A stretch of 64,000 nt of DNA from Actinoallomurus purpureus (GTDB taxonomy: Bacteria > Actinomycetota > Actinomycetes > Streptosporangiales > Streptosporangiaceae): NCBI RefSeq assembly GCF_024055795.1, contig NZ_JAMXMY010000001.1, positions 868,001-932,000 of the forward strand, written 5' to 3'. Under the pieces are notes generated by a model. That model was not told where the DNA came from. It made no database searches and was given only the letters and a program-made list of their open reading frames with translations. The translations under genes were made by a program, and so were the position numbers. The stretch's first letter is position 1; each line of letters opens with the position of its first letter. This document shows, in pieces, positions 9,653 through 17,744 of the stretch.

Positions 9653-9698
9653 TGCTCCTCCCGACGATGCAGAAAAAAGCAGACGGAATATCATCCAT

Positions 9699-9717
9699 TA
9701 AACGTTGCCATAAACGT
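9699..9717. promoter_or_regulatory. Direct repeat TAAACGT in the divergent promoter region
   Basis: TAAACGT occurs twice, at 9699-9705 and 9711-9717, 12 bases apart, just upstream of the leftward transporter operon. The surrounding 9690-9770 is markedly AT-rich and must contain promoters for that operon and perhaps for the rightward dehydrogenase at 9851. No regulator gene lies next to it, so the binding protein is unknown. Confidence 0.3.
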
Positions 9718-9850
9718 ACGAGCTATATCTTCTAGTGAGATCTACACATTTTTGGCTTTGTCATTGCCCGGTGTTCCGCCTCGCCGATCTCCGGTTGTTC
9801 CCGCACGTCACGAGGGGTTAGCGTGGAAATCCACGCTTTAGGAGCCCGTC

Positions 9851-10852
9851 ATGCGTGCGGCCGTCATTTCCACACCCGGTTCGCTGTCCGTGCAGACCGT
9901 GAAGGACCCGGAGCCCGGGCCCGGTCAGATCGTGGTCGCCCCGCGGGCCGTGGGGGTCTGCGGAACCGACCTGCACATCCTCGACGGAGAGTTCCCGCCG
10001 ACGCCGTACCCGATCATCCCGGGACACGAGTTCTCCGGTGAGGTGGTCGCCCTCGGCCCCGGCGTGACCGGCGTGGCGGCGGGCGACCGGGTGGCCGTCG
10101 ACCCGTCGCTGTTCTGCGGCCACTGCGTGTACTGCCGGCGGCAGCGCGGCAACCTGTGCCTCAACTGGAACGCGATCGGCGACACCGTGAACGGCGCGTT
10201 CGCCGAGTACGTCGCGGTACCGGCCGCCAACGCGTACCCGCTCCCCGGCGGGATGTCCTACGCGGCGGGCGCGCTGGTCGAGCCGCTCGCCTGCGTCGTG
10301 CACGGGCTGCGCCGGCTGGCCATCCCCCCGGGCGGCGAGGTGCTGATCATCGGGGCCGGCACCATCGGTCTCCTGCTCGCCCAGGCGGCCGCCCGCAGCG
10401 GCGCCGCCCGGGTGAGCATGGTCGACACCGACCCGGCCCGGCTGGAGCGGGCCGCCAAGCTCGGCGCGGACGTCGTGGCCACCGGCGTCGAGGAGGTGCT
10501 GGCCGGCCGCGGCATCGGCTTCGAGCACGTCATCGACGCGACCGGCGTACCGGCCGCGACCCAGGCCGCCCTGCCGGCCCTGTGCCGGGGCGGCACCCTG
10601 CTCGTGTTCGGCGTGAGCCCCGCGGAGGCACGGCTGCCGATCTCGCCGTTCCAGGTCTACAACGACGAGATCAGCGTGATCGGCTCCATGGCGGTGCTGC
10701 ACACCTTCGAGCCGGCGCTGCGGCTGATGGCCTCCGGCGCCATCACCGCGGAAGACCTCATCACGCACCAGGTGCCGCTCGAACGCGCCACCGAGGCGTT
10801 CGGAGTGGTACGCGACCGGACCGGCCTCAAGGCACAGGTCACGCGCGGCTGA
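9851..10852 (+). CDS. Zinc-dependent medium-chain alcohol (polyol) dehydrogenase
   Basis: A 333-residue MDR-family enzyme distinct from the one at 5269. Catalytic zinc ligands are Cys37 (GVCGTDLHIL), His59 and Glu60. All four structural cysteines are present (Cys89, 92, 95, 103), and the cofactor motif is GAGTIGLL. ATG follows TTTAGGAGCCCGTC. The 'GEFPPTPYPIIPGHE' stretch resembles threitol/L-threonine/sorbitol-type dehydrogenases. It is divergent from the transporter operon and may share its regulation. Having two zinc dehydrogenases beside one importer suggests oxidation of more than one polyol or of two successive positions (inference). Confidence 0.88.
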   Translation: MRAAVISTPGSLSVQTVKDPEPGPGQIVVAPRAVGVCGTDLHILDGEFPPTPYPIIPGHEFSGEVVALGPGVTGVAAGDRVAVDPSLFCGHCVYCRRQRGNLCLNWNAIGDTVNGAFAEYVAVPAANAYPLPGGMSYAAGALVEPLACVVHGLRRLAIPPGGEVLIIGAGTIGLLLAQAAARSGAARVSMVDTDPARLERAAKLGADVVATGVEEVLAGRGIGFEHVIDATGVPAATQAALPALCRGGTLLVFGVSPAEARLPISPFQVYNDEISVIGSMAVLHTFEPALRLMASGAITAEDLITHQVPLERATEAFGVVRDRTGLKAQVTRG

Positions 10853-10854
10853 CC

Positions 10855-11583
10855 TCAGAAGACCAGGCGGGCCACACCGGCCGCGGCCAGCGCGCCCAGG
10901 ATCGGCCCGACCACGGGAATCCAGGAATACGCCCAGTCCGAGGAGCCCTTGTTCGGGATCGGCAGGAACGCGTGGGCGATCCGCGGCCCCAGATCCCGGG
11001 CCGGGTTGATGGCATAGCCGGTCGGCCCGCCCAGGGACAGGCCGATGCCGACGACGAGCAGGGACACCAGCAGCACGCCCAACCCCGTCGCGGCGATCTT
11101 CGCGACCGGGCCCTGCAGCAGGCCGGTCGCCAGGATGAAGAACACCAGCACGAACGTGGCGATGATCTCGGTCACGAGGTTCTGCAGGTAGTTGCGGATC
11201 TGCGGGATCGTCGAGAAGACCGCCAGGGTCGGTTCCTCCGCCTCCCTGAAGTGCCCCAGGTAGGACAGCCAGACCAGCACCGCGCCGACGATGGCGCCCA
11301 GGATCTGCGCCACGATCCGTACCGGCACCTCACCCCAGATCTGCCCCCCGTAGACGGCGATGCCGAGCGTGACCGCCGGGTTGATGTGACCACCGGACAG
11401 GTTCAGGGCGGAGTACGCGCCGGCCAGGACACCGAACCCCCATCCGAACGTGATGACGATCCAGCCGCCCGCGAACGCCTTGGAGCGGGGCAGCAGCACG
11501 GCGGCCACCACGCCGTCCCCCATCAGAATCAAGATCGCGGTGCCGATGAACTCCCCGGCGAAGATCGCCGCGTTCCCGTGCAT
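10855..11583 (-). CDS. MIP-family channel, aquaglyceroporin type
   Basis: A 242-residue protein with six membrane helices and both NPA signature loops: GGHINPAVT in the first half and [12 protein letters not shown] in the second. Asp after the second NPAR is the classic sign of glycerol facilitators (GlpF) rather than strict water channels, so it should pass glycerol or small polyols. It is convergent with the dehydrogenase at 9851; the two stop codons are almost adjacent (10852/10855). No glycerol kinase gene lies next to it, which is unusual for a glpF. Its proximity to polyol uptake and oxidation genes suggests a shared catabolic theme. Confidence 0.9.
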   Translation of the reverse strand: MHGNAAIFAGEFIGTAILILMGDGVVAAVLLPRSKAFAGGWIVITFGWGFGVLAGAYSALNLSGGHINPAVTLGIAVYGGQIWGEVPVRIVAQILGAIVGAVLVWLSYLGHFREAEEPTLAVFSTIPQIRNYLQNLVTEIIATFVLVFFILATGLLQGPVAKIAATGLGVLLVSLLVVGIGLSLGGPTGYAINPARDLGPRIAHAFLPIPNKGSSDWAYSWIPVVGPILGALAAAGVARLVF

Positions 11584-11948
11584 AGCGAGGCTCCGTTCCG
11601 CGCACGCCGCCCATGTGGCGCGTCCGTCTCCGCCACGTCACCCCACCGGCGCACGCCCGCCCGACAAGAACAGCAATGCCCGCAATCACGCCGCTGAAGA
11701 TCCGGCCCGCCGGACCCTTACCAGCGCTTTACCGGCCCTCGCCCCGCCCATCGCCCGCCCAGCCCGAGCCGCACCTGTGGAAAACCGCAGATCAACCCCG
11801 CCGGCAAAGAACCCCATCCCAGGACGTTCGGCACCGGAAGCTGGGGACAACCCTGTGGACGGCCACCCGTCACCGCGAATCCGTCACCAGCCGCACCCCC
11901 AGCCCGACCAGCACCACTCCGGGCACCTGCTCCAGCCGCCGGCCCCGC
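11584..11948. other. C-rich intergenic region
   Basis: There is no intact gene. It holds the start region of the aquaporin, a stretch with CTGTGGA/GGGGACAA sequences that recall DnaA boxes but do not match well, and at the right end the short LysE-like fragment described separately. Confidence 0.35.
11870..11945 (-). pseudogene. C-terminal fragment of a LysE/RhtB-like exporter
   Basis: The reverse strand reads GRRLEQVPGVVLVGLGVRLV and then TDSR and a stop. This is how LysE-family amino-acid exporters usually end (last helix 'GxxLxGLGxRL'). It is in a different frame from the preceding pseudokinase gene and has no start. It is a remnant if real; the match is short. Confidence 0.3.
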
Positions 11949-12728
11949 TCACCCGCCGCCGCGCGCGGAACCCAGCAGCCCCGCCGGATTACCGCTGTCC
12001 TGCCCACCGCCGGTGGGCGTCGGCTGCGGCGTCCGCGTCGAGGAGCGGCCCGGCGACGGCGACGGCCGCGACGACGTCATCGTCGGCGACGGCTCCGGAC
12101 TGGCCGGCGTCGAACTCGGCGTCTCCATCGGTACCGGCGGTGTCGGCTGCGACGGCTCACACGAGAACAACAGGAACACCAGCAGGGCCAGCAACGCCAG
12201 CAGCGCCGCCAGCGACAGCACCGCCGCGGCCAGCCCCTTCGAATCACCCACCGCCGCACCGGAGACCGGCGGCCCCTCGACGCCCACCGCCGGGCCATCC
12301 GGACCCGACACCCAGTGCGCCTGGAACTGCGGGCCCCGCCGATACCGGCCCGTCCACCCCCGCTGCGGAAGCACCGGCTCCAAGAACCGCTCCGCGCCCG
12401 GACGCCCCTCCTCGTACGTCGTCGCCACCCACGGCGCGCCGCCCTCGGTCAGCGCCGCCACCACCGGCGCCGGCTCACCCGGACCGGGCTCCGGCAGCAC
12501 CCGCGGCACCGGATCCGGCGGAGGCGTCTCCCGCGCGATCGCCGCACGGAACCGGTCCCGCGCCGCCGCGTCACCGGCCGCCGCCGTCGTCAGCAACGCC
12601 ACCGTCACCGGCCGGCCCCCCGGATCGGTACCCAGATACACGATGCCGGCGACGGACTCGCGCAACCGGGCCTCCAGCCGGAACGGCCCCAGCTCACCGG
12701 GATCGCCGACCTGTAGCGGCTCGGGCAT
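11949..12728 (-). CDS. Membrane-anchored degenerate Ser/Thr kinase-like protein
   Basis: A 259-residue protein. The first 50 residues (GPFRLEARLRESVAGIVYLG, then GRPVTVALL) align by eye to the N-lobe of actinobacterial Ser/Thr kinases. However, the glycine loop is lost (RESVAG instead of GxGxxG) and the ATP-binding lysine of the VAxK motif is missing. There is no HRD or DFG region. A strong transmembrane helix near residues 165-192 (AAVLSLAALLALLALLVFLL) is followed by a Pro/Ser/Thr-rich tail, probably extracellular. The ATG at 12728 is chosen because GGAGG lies seven bases upstream; the GTG at 12734 overlaps that site. The gene is divergent from the MoxR operon. Confidence 0.65.
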   Translation of the reverse strand: MPEPLQVGDPGELGPFRLEARLRESVAGIVYLGTDPGGRPVTVALLTTAAAGDAAARDRFRAAIARETPPPDPVPRVLPEPGPGEPAPVVAALTEGGAPWVATTYEEGRPGAERFLEPVLPQRGWTGRYRRGPQFQAHWVSGPDGPAVGVEGPPVSGAAVGDSKGLAAAVLSLAALLALLALLVFLLFSCEPSQPTPPVPMETPSSTPASPEPSPTMTSSRPSPSPGRSSTRTPQPTPTGGGQDSGNPAGLLGSARGGG

Positions 12729-12856
12729 CCACACCCCTCCCCCCGGCTCCAGCCTGTCGCGCGCGACACCCTAACAGCTAGGGGATCAGACGACTTTTCC
12801 CCTGAATCGCATAGGGTCGTGCACGTCGGAGCACGACCCCTGACCCGAGGGACCAG

Positions 12857-13861
12857 ATGACGATCGCCACAGGAGACATCGACGAGGCGGCCGCCCTGCT
12901 GCAGCAGAGCGTGACGGAGGTCAAAAAGGTCATCGTCGGCCAGGAGCACATGGTCGAGCGCATGGTCATCGCCCTGCTCGCCCGCGGCCACTGCCTCCTC
13001 GAGGGAGTCCCCGGCGTCGCCAAGACCCTCGCCGTCGGCACCCTCGCCACCGTCGTCGGAGGATCCTTCGCCCGCCTGCAGTTCACCCCCGACCTCGTCC
13101 CCTCCGACATCGTCGGCACCCGCATCTTCCACCCCTCCACCGAGCAGTTCGACGTCGAGCTCGGCCCCGTCTTCGTCAACTTCGTCCTCGCCGACGAGAT
13201 CAACCGTGCCCCCGCCAAAGTCCAGTCCGCGCTGCTGGAGGTCATGGCCGAACGCCAGGTCTCCCTCGCCGGGCGCACCCACCCCCTGCCCAGGCCGTTC
13301 CTCGTCATCGCCACCCAGAACCCCATCGAGTCCGAAGGCGTCTACCCCCTCCCCGAAGCGCAGCGCGACCGGTTCCTGATGAAGGTCAACGTCGCCTACC
13401 CCGGCGCCAGCGAGGAGATGCAGATCCTTCAGCGGATGAGCGTCGACCCGCCCGACGCCACCCGGATCCTCGACCCCGACAGCCTCATCGCCCTGCAACG
13501 CGCCGCCGACGAGGTCGCCGTCCACGAACTCGTCGCCGACTACATCGTCCGGCTCGTCATGGCCACCCGCGAACCCGAGCAGTACCGCCTGCCCGACCTC
13601 AAAGGTGTCATCGAGATCGGCGCCAGCCCCCGCGCCACCCTCGGCCTCGTCGCCTCCGCGCGCGCCCTGGCCCTGCTGCGCGGCCGTGACTATGTCCTGC
13701 CCGACGACGTCCGCGCCGTCGCCGTCGACGTGATGTCCCACCGGATCCTGCTGTCGTTCGACCCGGTCGCCGACGGCGTCGACCCCGTCACCATCGTCGA
13801 GCGGATCCTGGCGACCGTCCCGCCCCCGCGGGTCGTCTGGAACCACCAGCACGCCTCATGA
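12857..13861 (+). CDS. MoxR-family AAA+ ATPase
   Basis: A 334-residue MoxR ATPase. Walker A is GVPGVAKT and Walker B FVLADEINRAP; the MoxR signature VIATQNPIESEGVYPLPEAQ and the helical lid follow. MoxR proteins act as chaperones that assemble or activate partners with von Willebrand A domains. The stop overlaps the next start by four bases (ATGA at 13858), giving a coupled three-gene operon with DUF58 and vWA genes. Such operons are linked to envelope stress or to maturation of metal-dependent complexes in other bacteria; the client here is unknown. Confidence 0.95.
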   Translation: MTIATGDIDEAAALLQQSVTEVKKVIVGQEHMVERMVIALLARGHCLLEGVPGVAKTLAVGTLATVVGGSFARLQFTPDLVPSDIVGTRIFHPSTEQFDVELGPVFVNFVLADEINRAPAKVQSALLEVMAERQVSLAGRTHPLPRPFLVIATQNPIESEGVYPLPEAQRDRFLMKVNVAYPGASEEMQILQRMSVDPPDATRILDPDSLIALQRAADEVAVHELVADYIVRLVMATREPEQYRLPDLKGVIEIGASPRATLGLVASARALALLRGRDYVLPDDVRAVAVDVMSHRILLSFDPVADGVDPVTIVERILATVPPPRVVWNHQHAS

Positions 13862-14814
13862 CCCGATCGTCGAAACTCGCCCGGCTCGCCCCTGAGCGGT
13901 CCCTCAAGCGGCTGGAGCTGAAGGTCACCCGCCGCCTCGACGGGCTGCTGCACGGCGAGCACCTCGGCCTGCTACCCGGGCCCGGCAGCGACCTCGCCGA
14001 AGCCCGCCTCTACCAGCCCGGTGAGGACGACGTCCGCCACATGGACTGGTCCGTCACCGCCCGCACCACCGTCCCGCACGTCCGCGACCTGATCGCCGAC
14101 CACGAGCTGGAGACCTGGGCGCTGGTCGACATGTCCCCCAGCATGGACTTCGGCACCGCGCGGATGGAGAAACGCGACCTGGCCGTCGCCGCCCTCGCCG
14201 CCGTCGGATTCCTCACCACCCGTCTCGGAGACCGCCTCGGCGCCTACGTCGTGCACGGCGGGCAAATACGCCGCTGGCCCGCCCGTACCGGCCGCGCCGC
14301 CACCTACGCGCTGCTGCAGGGGCTGCTGGACGTCCCCCGCGGCACCGGCGGCACCCGCGGCCCGTCCCTGGCCGACGCCATCTCCGGCCTGGCCCGCAGC
14401 CAGACCAAACGGGGCCTGCGCGTGGTCATCTCCGACTTCCTCGACGGGCGGGAGACCCCCGGCGGGGAACTGCCATGGGAACGCCCCCTGCGGCGCCTCG
14501 CCGTCCGCAACCAGGTGATCGCCGTCGAGATCATCGACCCCAGGGAACTCGACCTTCCCGACGTCGGGCCGGTGATGATGACCGACCCGGAGACCGGCGA
14601 CACCCGCGAGATCATCCTGTCGGCGAAGGTCCGCGCCGCGTACGCCGCCGCCGCGGCAGCCCAGCGGGCCCGGACCCGCGAGGCGATCCGCGGCAGCGGG
14701 GTGCCCCACCTCGTGCTGCGCACCGACCGTGACTGGATCACCGACGTCGCCCGGTTCGCGTTGCAGCAGCGCCGCGTCGCCGGCCGTCCGCAGCCGCGAG
14801 GAGGCCGCCCATGA
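13858..14814 (+). CDS. DUF58-domain protein
   Basis: A 318-residue protein with the DUF58 core: YQPGEDDVRHMDWSVTART near residue 55 followed by a vWA-like fold starting LVDMSPSMDFG near 100. DUF58 proteins almost always sit between MoxR and a membrane vWA protein, as here. They are thought to be cytosolic or peripheral partners of the AAA+ ATPase. The start overlaps the moxR stop and the stop overlaps the next start (ATGA at 14811). The metal-site pattern DMSPS (DxSxS) is kept. Confidence 0.92.
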   Translation: MTRSSKLARLAPERSLKRLELKVTRRLDGLLHGEHLGLLPGPGSDLAEARLYQPGEDDVRHMDWSVTARTTVPHVRDLIADHELETWALVDMSPSMDFGTARMEKRDLAVAALAAVGFLTTRLGDRLGAYVVHGGQIRRWPARTGRAATYALLQGLLDVPRGTGGTRGPSLADAISGLARSQTKRGLRVVISDFLDGRETPGGELPWERPLRRLAVRNQVIAVEIIDPRELDLPDVGPVMMTDPETGDTREIILSAKVRAAYAAAAAAQRARTREAIRGSGVPHLVLRTDRDWITDVARFALQQRRVAGRPQPRGGRP

Positions 14815-15758
14815 CCTTCCTGTCTCCCGGCCGTCTGTGGCTGCTGGCCCTCGTCCCCCTGCTGATCGGCGCGTACCTGCTCATGCAGGCCCGCCGCCGG
14901 CAGGCCGCGGTGCGGTTCACGAACCTGGCGCTGCTGGCCCAGGTCGCCCCCCGCCGCCCCGGATGGCGCCGGCACCTGGCCGCGACCCTGTTCCTGCTGT
15001 CGATCATCTTGATGACCGTCGGTTTCGCCCGGCCCGCCAAGCCCGTCAAGGTGCCGCGCGAGCGCGCCACCATCATCGTGGCCATCGACGTGTCCCTGTC
15101 GATGAAGGCCACCGACGTGTCCCCCACCCGGCTGGACGCCGCGAAGACCGCCGCCAAGAAGTTCGTGCAGGACCTGCCGATCCGCTTCAACGTCGGCCTG
15201 GTCAGCTTCTCCGGCAGCGCCTCGGCCGTGGTCGCCCCCACCTTCGACCGTGAGGCGGTCGGCCACGCCATCGACGGGCTGCAGCTCGGCAAGGGCACCG
15301 CGATCGGGGAGGCGGTGTTCACCTCCCTGCAGTCGATCCGCTCCTTCGACGCCCGCGCCAACCAGGACCCGCCGCCCTCGCACATCGTCCTGTTGTCCGA
15401 CGGCGACAACCAGAGCGGCCGGTCGGTCACCGAGGCCGCCAGCGCGGCCCGCGCCGCGAAGGTGCCGGTGTCGACGATCGCGTTCGGCACCCCGTACGGC
15501 ACCGTCGACATCGACGGGGAGACGGTCCCGGTGCAGGTCAACAAGACCACGCTGAGGAACCTGGCGCACGACACCACCGGCAAGGCCTACGAGGCCCAGG
15601 CGGGCGGTGAGCTGTCGGAGGTGTACCGGCACATCGGCAGCTCGCTGGGGTTCCGCATCGAACGCCAGGAGGCGGCCTCGCAGTACATCTTCGTCGCGCT
15701 GCTGCTGGCCCTGGCGGCCGGTGGCCTGTCGCTGGTGTGGTTCCAGCGGCTCCCGTGA
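14811..15758 (+). CDS. Membrane protein with von Willebrand A domain (BatA-like)
   Basis: A 315-residue protein. An N-terminal helix near residues 8-24 and a second near 55-75 anchor it. The vWA domain begins AIDVSLSMKATDVSP, with an intact MIDAS DxSxS, and continues through SFSGSA and LLSDGDNQSG. A C-terminal membrane helix (FVALLLALAAGGLSLVWF) closes the protein. This is the usual BatA/Aerotolerance-type partner of MoxR and DUF58, exposing the vWA domain outside the membrane. It is the last gene of the operon and is followed by a strong hairpin. Confidence 0.92.
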   Translation: MTFLSPGRLWLLALVPLLIGAYLLMQARRRQAAVRFTNLALLAQVAPRRPGWRRHLAATLFLLSIILMTVGFARPAKPVKVPRERATIIVAIDVSLSMKATDVSPTRLDAAKTAAKKFVQDLPIRFNVGLVSFSGSASAVVAPTFDREAVGHAIDGLQLGKGTAIGEAVFTSLQSIRSFDARANQDPPPSHIVLLSDGDNQSGRSVTEAASAARAAKVPVSTIAFGTPYGTVDIDGETVPVQVNKTTLRNLAHDTTGKAYEAQAGGELSEVYRHIGSSLGFRIERQEAASQYIFVALLLALAAGGLSLVWFQRLP

Positions 15759-15764
15759 CGCAGA

Positions 15765-15796
15765 CCTCCCGGCGCGGGTTCAGCCGCGCCGGGAGG
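15765..15796. terminator. Bidirectional stem-loop terminator
   Basis: Perfect 13-base arms (CCTCCCGGCGCGG and its complement) flank a six-base loop. It lies between the convergent vWA gene (stop 15758) and the leftward membrane-protein gene. The stop codon of the latter is in the loop and its last codons form one arm. Confidence 0.75.
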
Positions 15797-16232
15797 CCGG
15801 GCGCAGCCCGCGCGCGACGTACCCGATGATCCCCAGCAGGACCAGCACGCCGAAACCGTCCGACAGGCCCTCCCACAGGCTGCCGAACAGGCCCTGCGCG
15901 CTGAGGAACAGGTAGCTCGCGAACACCGTGACCGCCGTGCCCGCCGCCGGGACCCAGGCGTACGACCACGGGTGCTGCTGCGCCCACGCCCGCGCGCGAT
16001 GATGGCCTCCGCGCAGCAGCGCGCCGCCGGCCCCGATCAGGAAGAACACCGACAGGCCGAGGGCCAGCGGGTCGGCCAGGCTGAGGTCCCATCCGAAGAC
16101 GCGCATCGCGAAGTCGGCCAGGCCCACCGCCGCGCCCCCGGCGAGTGCGGCCACCCAGGGCCCCTCCGAGGCCGCCGACATGGCGATCCAGGTCGCCTCC
16201 GAACGGCGCGGTACATCCGGTTGATGCGTCAT
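15780..16232 (-). CDS. Small polytopic membrane protein, unknown function
   Basis: About 150 residues with four likely membrane helices: WVAALAGGAAVGLADFAMRV, LALGLSVFFLIGAGGALL, WVPAAGTAVTVFASYLFL and FGVLVLLGIIGYVARGL. I do not recognise the family. An ATG at 16232 (MTHQPD) is taken as start; an ATG at 16268 gives 12 extra residues and has a slightly better purine-rich upstream region, so the start is uncertain. It is convergent with the MoxR operon and divergent from the RNA methyltransferase gene. Confidence 0.7.
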   Translation of the reverse strand: MTHQPDVPRRSEATWIAMSAASEGPWVAALAGGAAVGLADFAMRVFGWDLSLADPLALGLSVFFLIGAGGALLRGGHHRARAWAQQHPWSYAWVPAAGTAVTVFASYLFLSAQGLFGSLWEGLSDGFGVLVLLGIIGYVARGLRPASRRG

Positions 16233-16331
16233 ATCGCGATGATGCGCCGCGCCGGCGGGGAATGCCATCCGGGATCCCCCCGAGCCGCCCCTGAGGCGAC
16301 CCCGAGCCGAACGCTGGTACGGTCAGCCGAC

Positions 16332-16937
16332 GTGGGAGAGCACTATTTCGCGCGACAGCCGCAGACCGACAGCAGACCGGGCACCGTCGACCTCGTCCTG
16401 CCCGATCTTCACCTGCGGCTCGCCACCGACCGGGGGATGTTCTCCCCCGACCGCGTCGACCTGGGTACCCGTGTGCTGCTGGAGACCGTCCCCCCTCCCC
16501 CACCCGACGGGGACCTGCTCGACCTGGGCTGCGGGTACGGCCCCATCGCCCTGACGATGGCCAGCCGATCGCCGCAGGCGATCGTGTGGGGCGTGGACGT
16601 TAACGAGCGTGCCCTGACCGTCGCGGAGCGAAATGCCCAAACCGCCGGCCTTGACAATGTAAGGTTCGGTTTGGCGGACCGGATCGACCCCGCGCTGAGG
16701 TTCGCCGCGATCTGGTCCAATCCGCCGATCCGCATCGGCAAGCAGGCCCTGCACGCCCTCCTGCAGACGTGGCTGGCCCGGCTGGCCCCCGGCGGCCGCG
16801 CCCACCTGGTCGTGCAGAAGAACCTCGGCTCCGACTCCCTGCAACGCTGGCTGAACGACCAGGGCCACCCCGCCGAGCGCCTCGCCTCCCGCGCCGGATA
16901 CCGCGTCCTGGCCGTAGACCCGAAGGACCCATCGTGA
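16332..16937 (+). CDS. RsmC-type class I methyltransferase
   Basis: A 201-residue SAM-dependent methyltransferase starting at GTG. Motif I is LLDLGCGYGPIAL (about 60-72), the acidic SAM-ribose residue is in VDVNERAL, and the catalytic motif SNPPIRIGK (NPPx) marks enzymes that methylate a base nitrogen. The N-terminal 'HYFARQPQTDSRPG' and overall layout match the single-domain RsmC/YbiN-like group acting on rRNA guanine N2 in other bacteria; the exact target is not shown. Its stop overlaps the GTG of the next RNA-methyltransferase gene (GTGA at 16934), implying a shared role in RNA modification. Confidence 0.88.
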   Translation: MGEHYFARQPQTDSRPGTVDLVLPDLHLRLATDRGMFSPDRVDLGTRVLLETVPPPPPDGDLLDLGCGYGPIALTMASRSPQAIVWGVDVNERALTVAERNAQTAGLDNVRFGLADRIDPALRFAAIWSNPPIRIGKQALHALLQTWLARLAPGGRAHLVVQKNLGSDSLQRWLNDQGHPAERLASRAGYRVLAVDPKDPS

Positions 16938-17473
16938 ACACCGACGCGCGCAGGCAACTGCGCCCCACCGACGTCAAGCGCCTCAACCGGACCTGGCGGC
17001 GGCGCACCGAGGACCGCCTCGGGCTGCTCGTCGAGTCGGTGACCCAGCCGTTCAACATCGGCTCGATCACCCGGTCCGCGGCGGCGTTCGGCGTCGACCG
17101 GATGTGGCTGGCCGGCAACGCCACTCCCCTGACCCATCCCAACGCCCGCAAGACCGCGCTGGGCACCGAACGGCTCGTTCCCTGGGAGCCCGCCGTCCCG
17201 GTCGCCGACGCCGTACGCACCGCCCACGAGAACGGCTACCGGATCGTGGCGATCGAGCTGACCGGCGACGCGGTCCCCCTGCACGAGGCGCCGCTGGACG
17301 GCGACGTCTGCCTGGCGGTCGGCGGCGAGGACCACGGCTGCTCCCCCGCCCTGCTCGCCGCCGCGGACGCGGTCGCCTACATCCCCCAGATCGGGCGGGT
17401 CGGGTCCCTCAACGTCGCGGTCGCCACCGCCATCGCCCTGGCCGAGGTCCGCCGCCGCGAGTGGGCCCGCTGA
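16934..17473 (+). CDS. SpoU/TrmH-family RNA 2'-O-methyltransferase
   Basis: A 179-residue SPOUT enzyme. All three family motifs are present: VTQPFNIGSITRSAAAFG (motif 1, Asn and Arg conserved), VGGEDHGCSPALL (motif 2) and IPQIGRVGSLNVAVATAIAL (motif 3, knot loop). These enzymes methylate ribose 2'-OH of tRNA or rRNA. GTG at 16934 is the only sensible start, because the frame upstream is antisense-like and the GTGA overlap couples it to the preceding methyltransferase. It is near the lower size limit of the family and has no N-terminal substrate-binding domain. Confidence 0.92.
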   Translation: MNTDARRQLRPTDVKRLNRTWRRRTEDRLGLLVESVTQPFNIGSITRSAAAFGVDRMWLAGNATPLTHPNARKTALGTERLVPWEPAVPVADAVRTAHENGYRIVAIELTGDAVPLHEAPLDGDVCLAVGGEDHGCSPALLAAADAVAYIPQIGRVGSLNVAVATAIALAEVRRREWAR

Positions 17474-17537
17474 GGGGCTCACGCCACGCGCGTGCGAGCA
17501 CCGTCACCGAGGTGCCGGACCCTGCGGCCGGACGAGG

Positions 17538-17735
17538 TCATCGAGGGGCTGGACACGGCCCGGCCGACGGCGCGTCCAGGTGCCGCTGGAGGAAGCGGGC
17601 CTGATGCCACAAGAGGTTCTCGGTGACGGCCGCCGTCCCGATGGCCTTGTGGCCGGCACCGGGCAGGAGCAGAGAGACCGTCACCATGCCGACACGCTGC
17701 CATGGCACGCGGGTTCGCCGTCGCCAGGTGACCAA
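17538..17735 (-). pseudogene. Possible C-terminal fragment of an acyl hydrolase
   Basis: The leftward frame reads VSLLLPGAGHKAIGTAAVTE then NLLWHQARFLQRHLD. This resembles the last part of alpha/beta hydrolases of the acyl-CoA thioesterase (BAAT) type, including a GAGH with the catalytic histidine. No start or nucleophile is present. It lies in the gap between the SpoU gene and the MerR gene and is probably a relic. Confidence 0.3.
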
Positions 17736-17744
17736 GGCCGGCCG

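Noticed and set aside
11830-11865. Possible DnaA-box cluster or replication origin
   Set aside because: CTGTGGA and GGGGACAA resemble the box TTGTCCACA but no perfect match is present, and no dnaA or dnaN gene is nearby.
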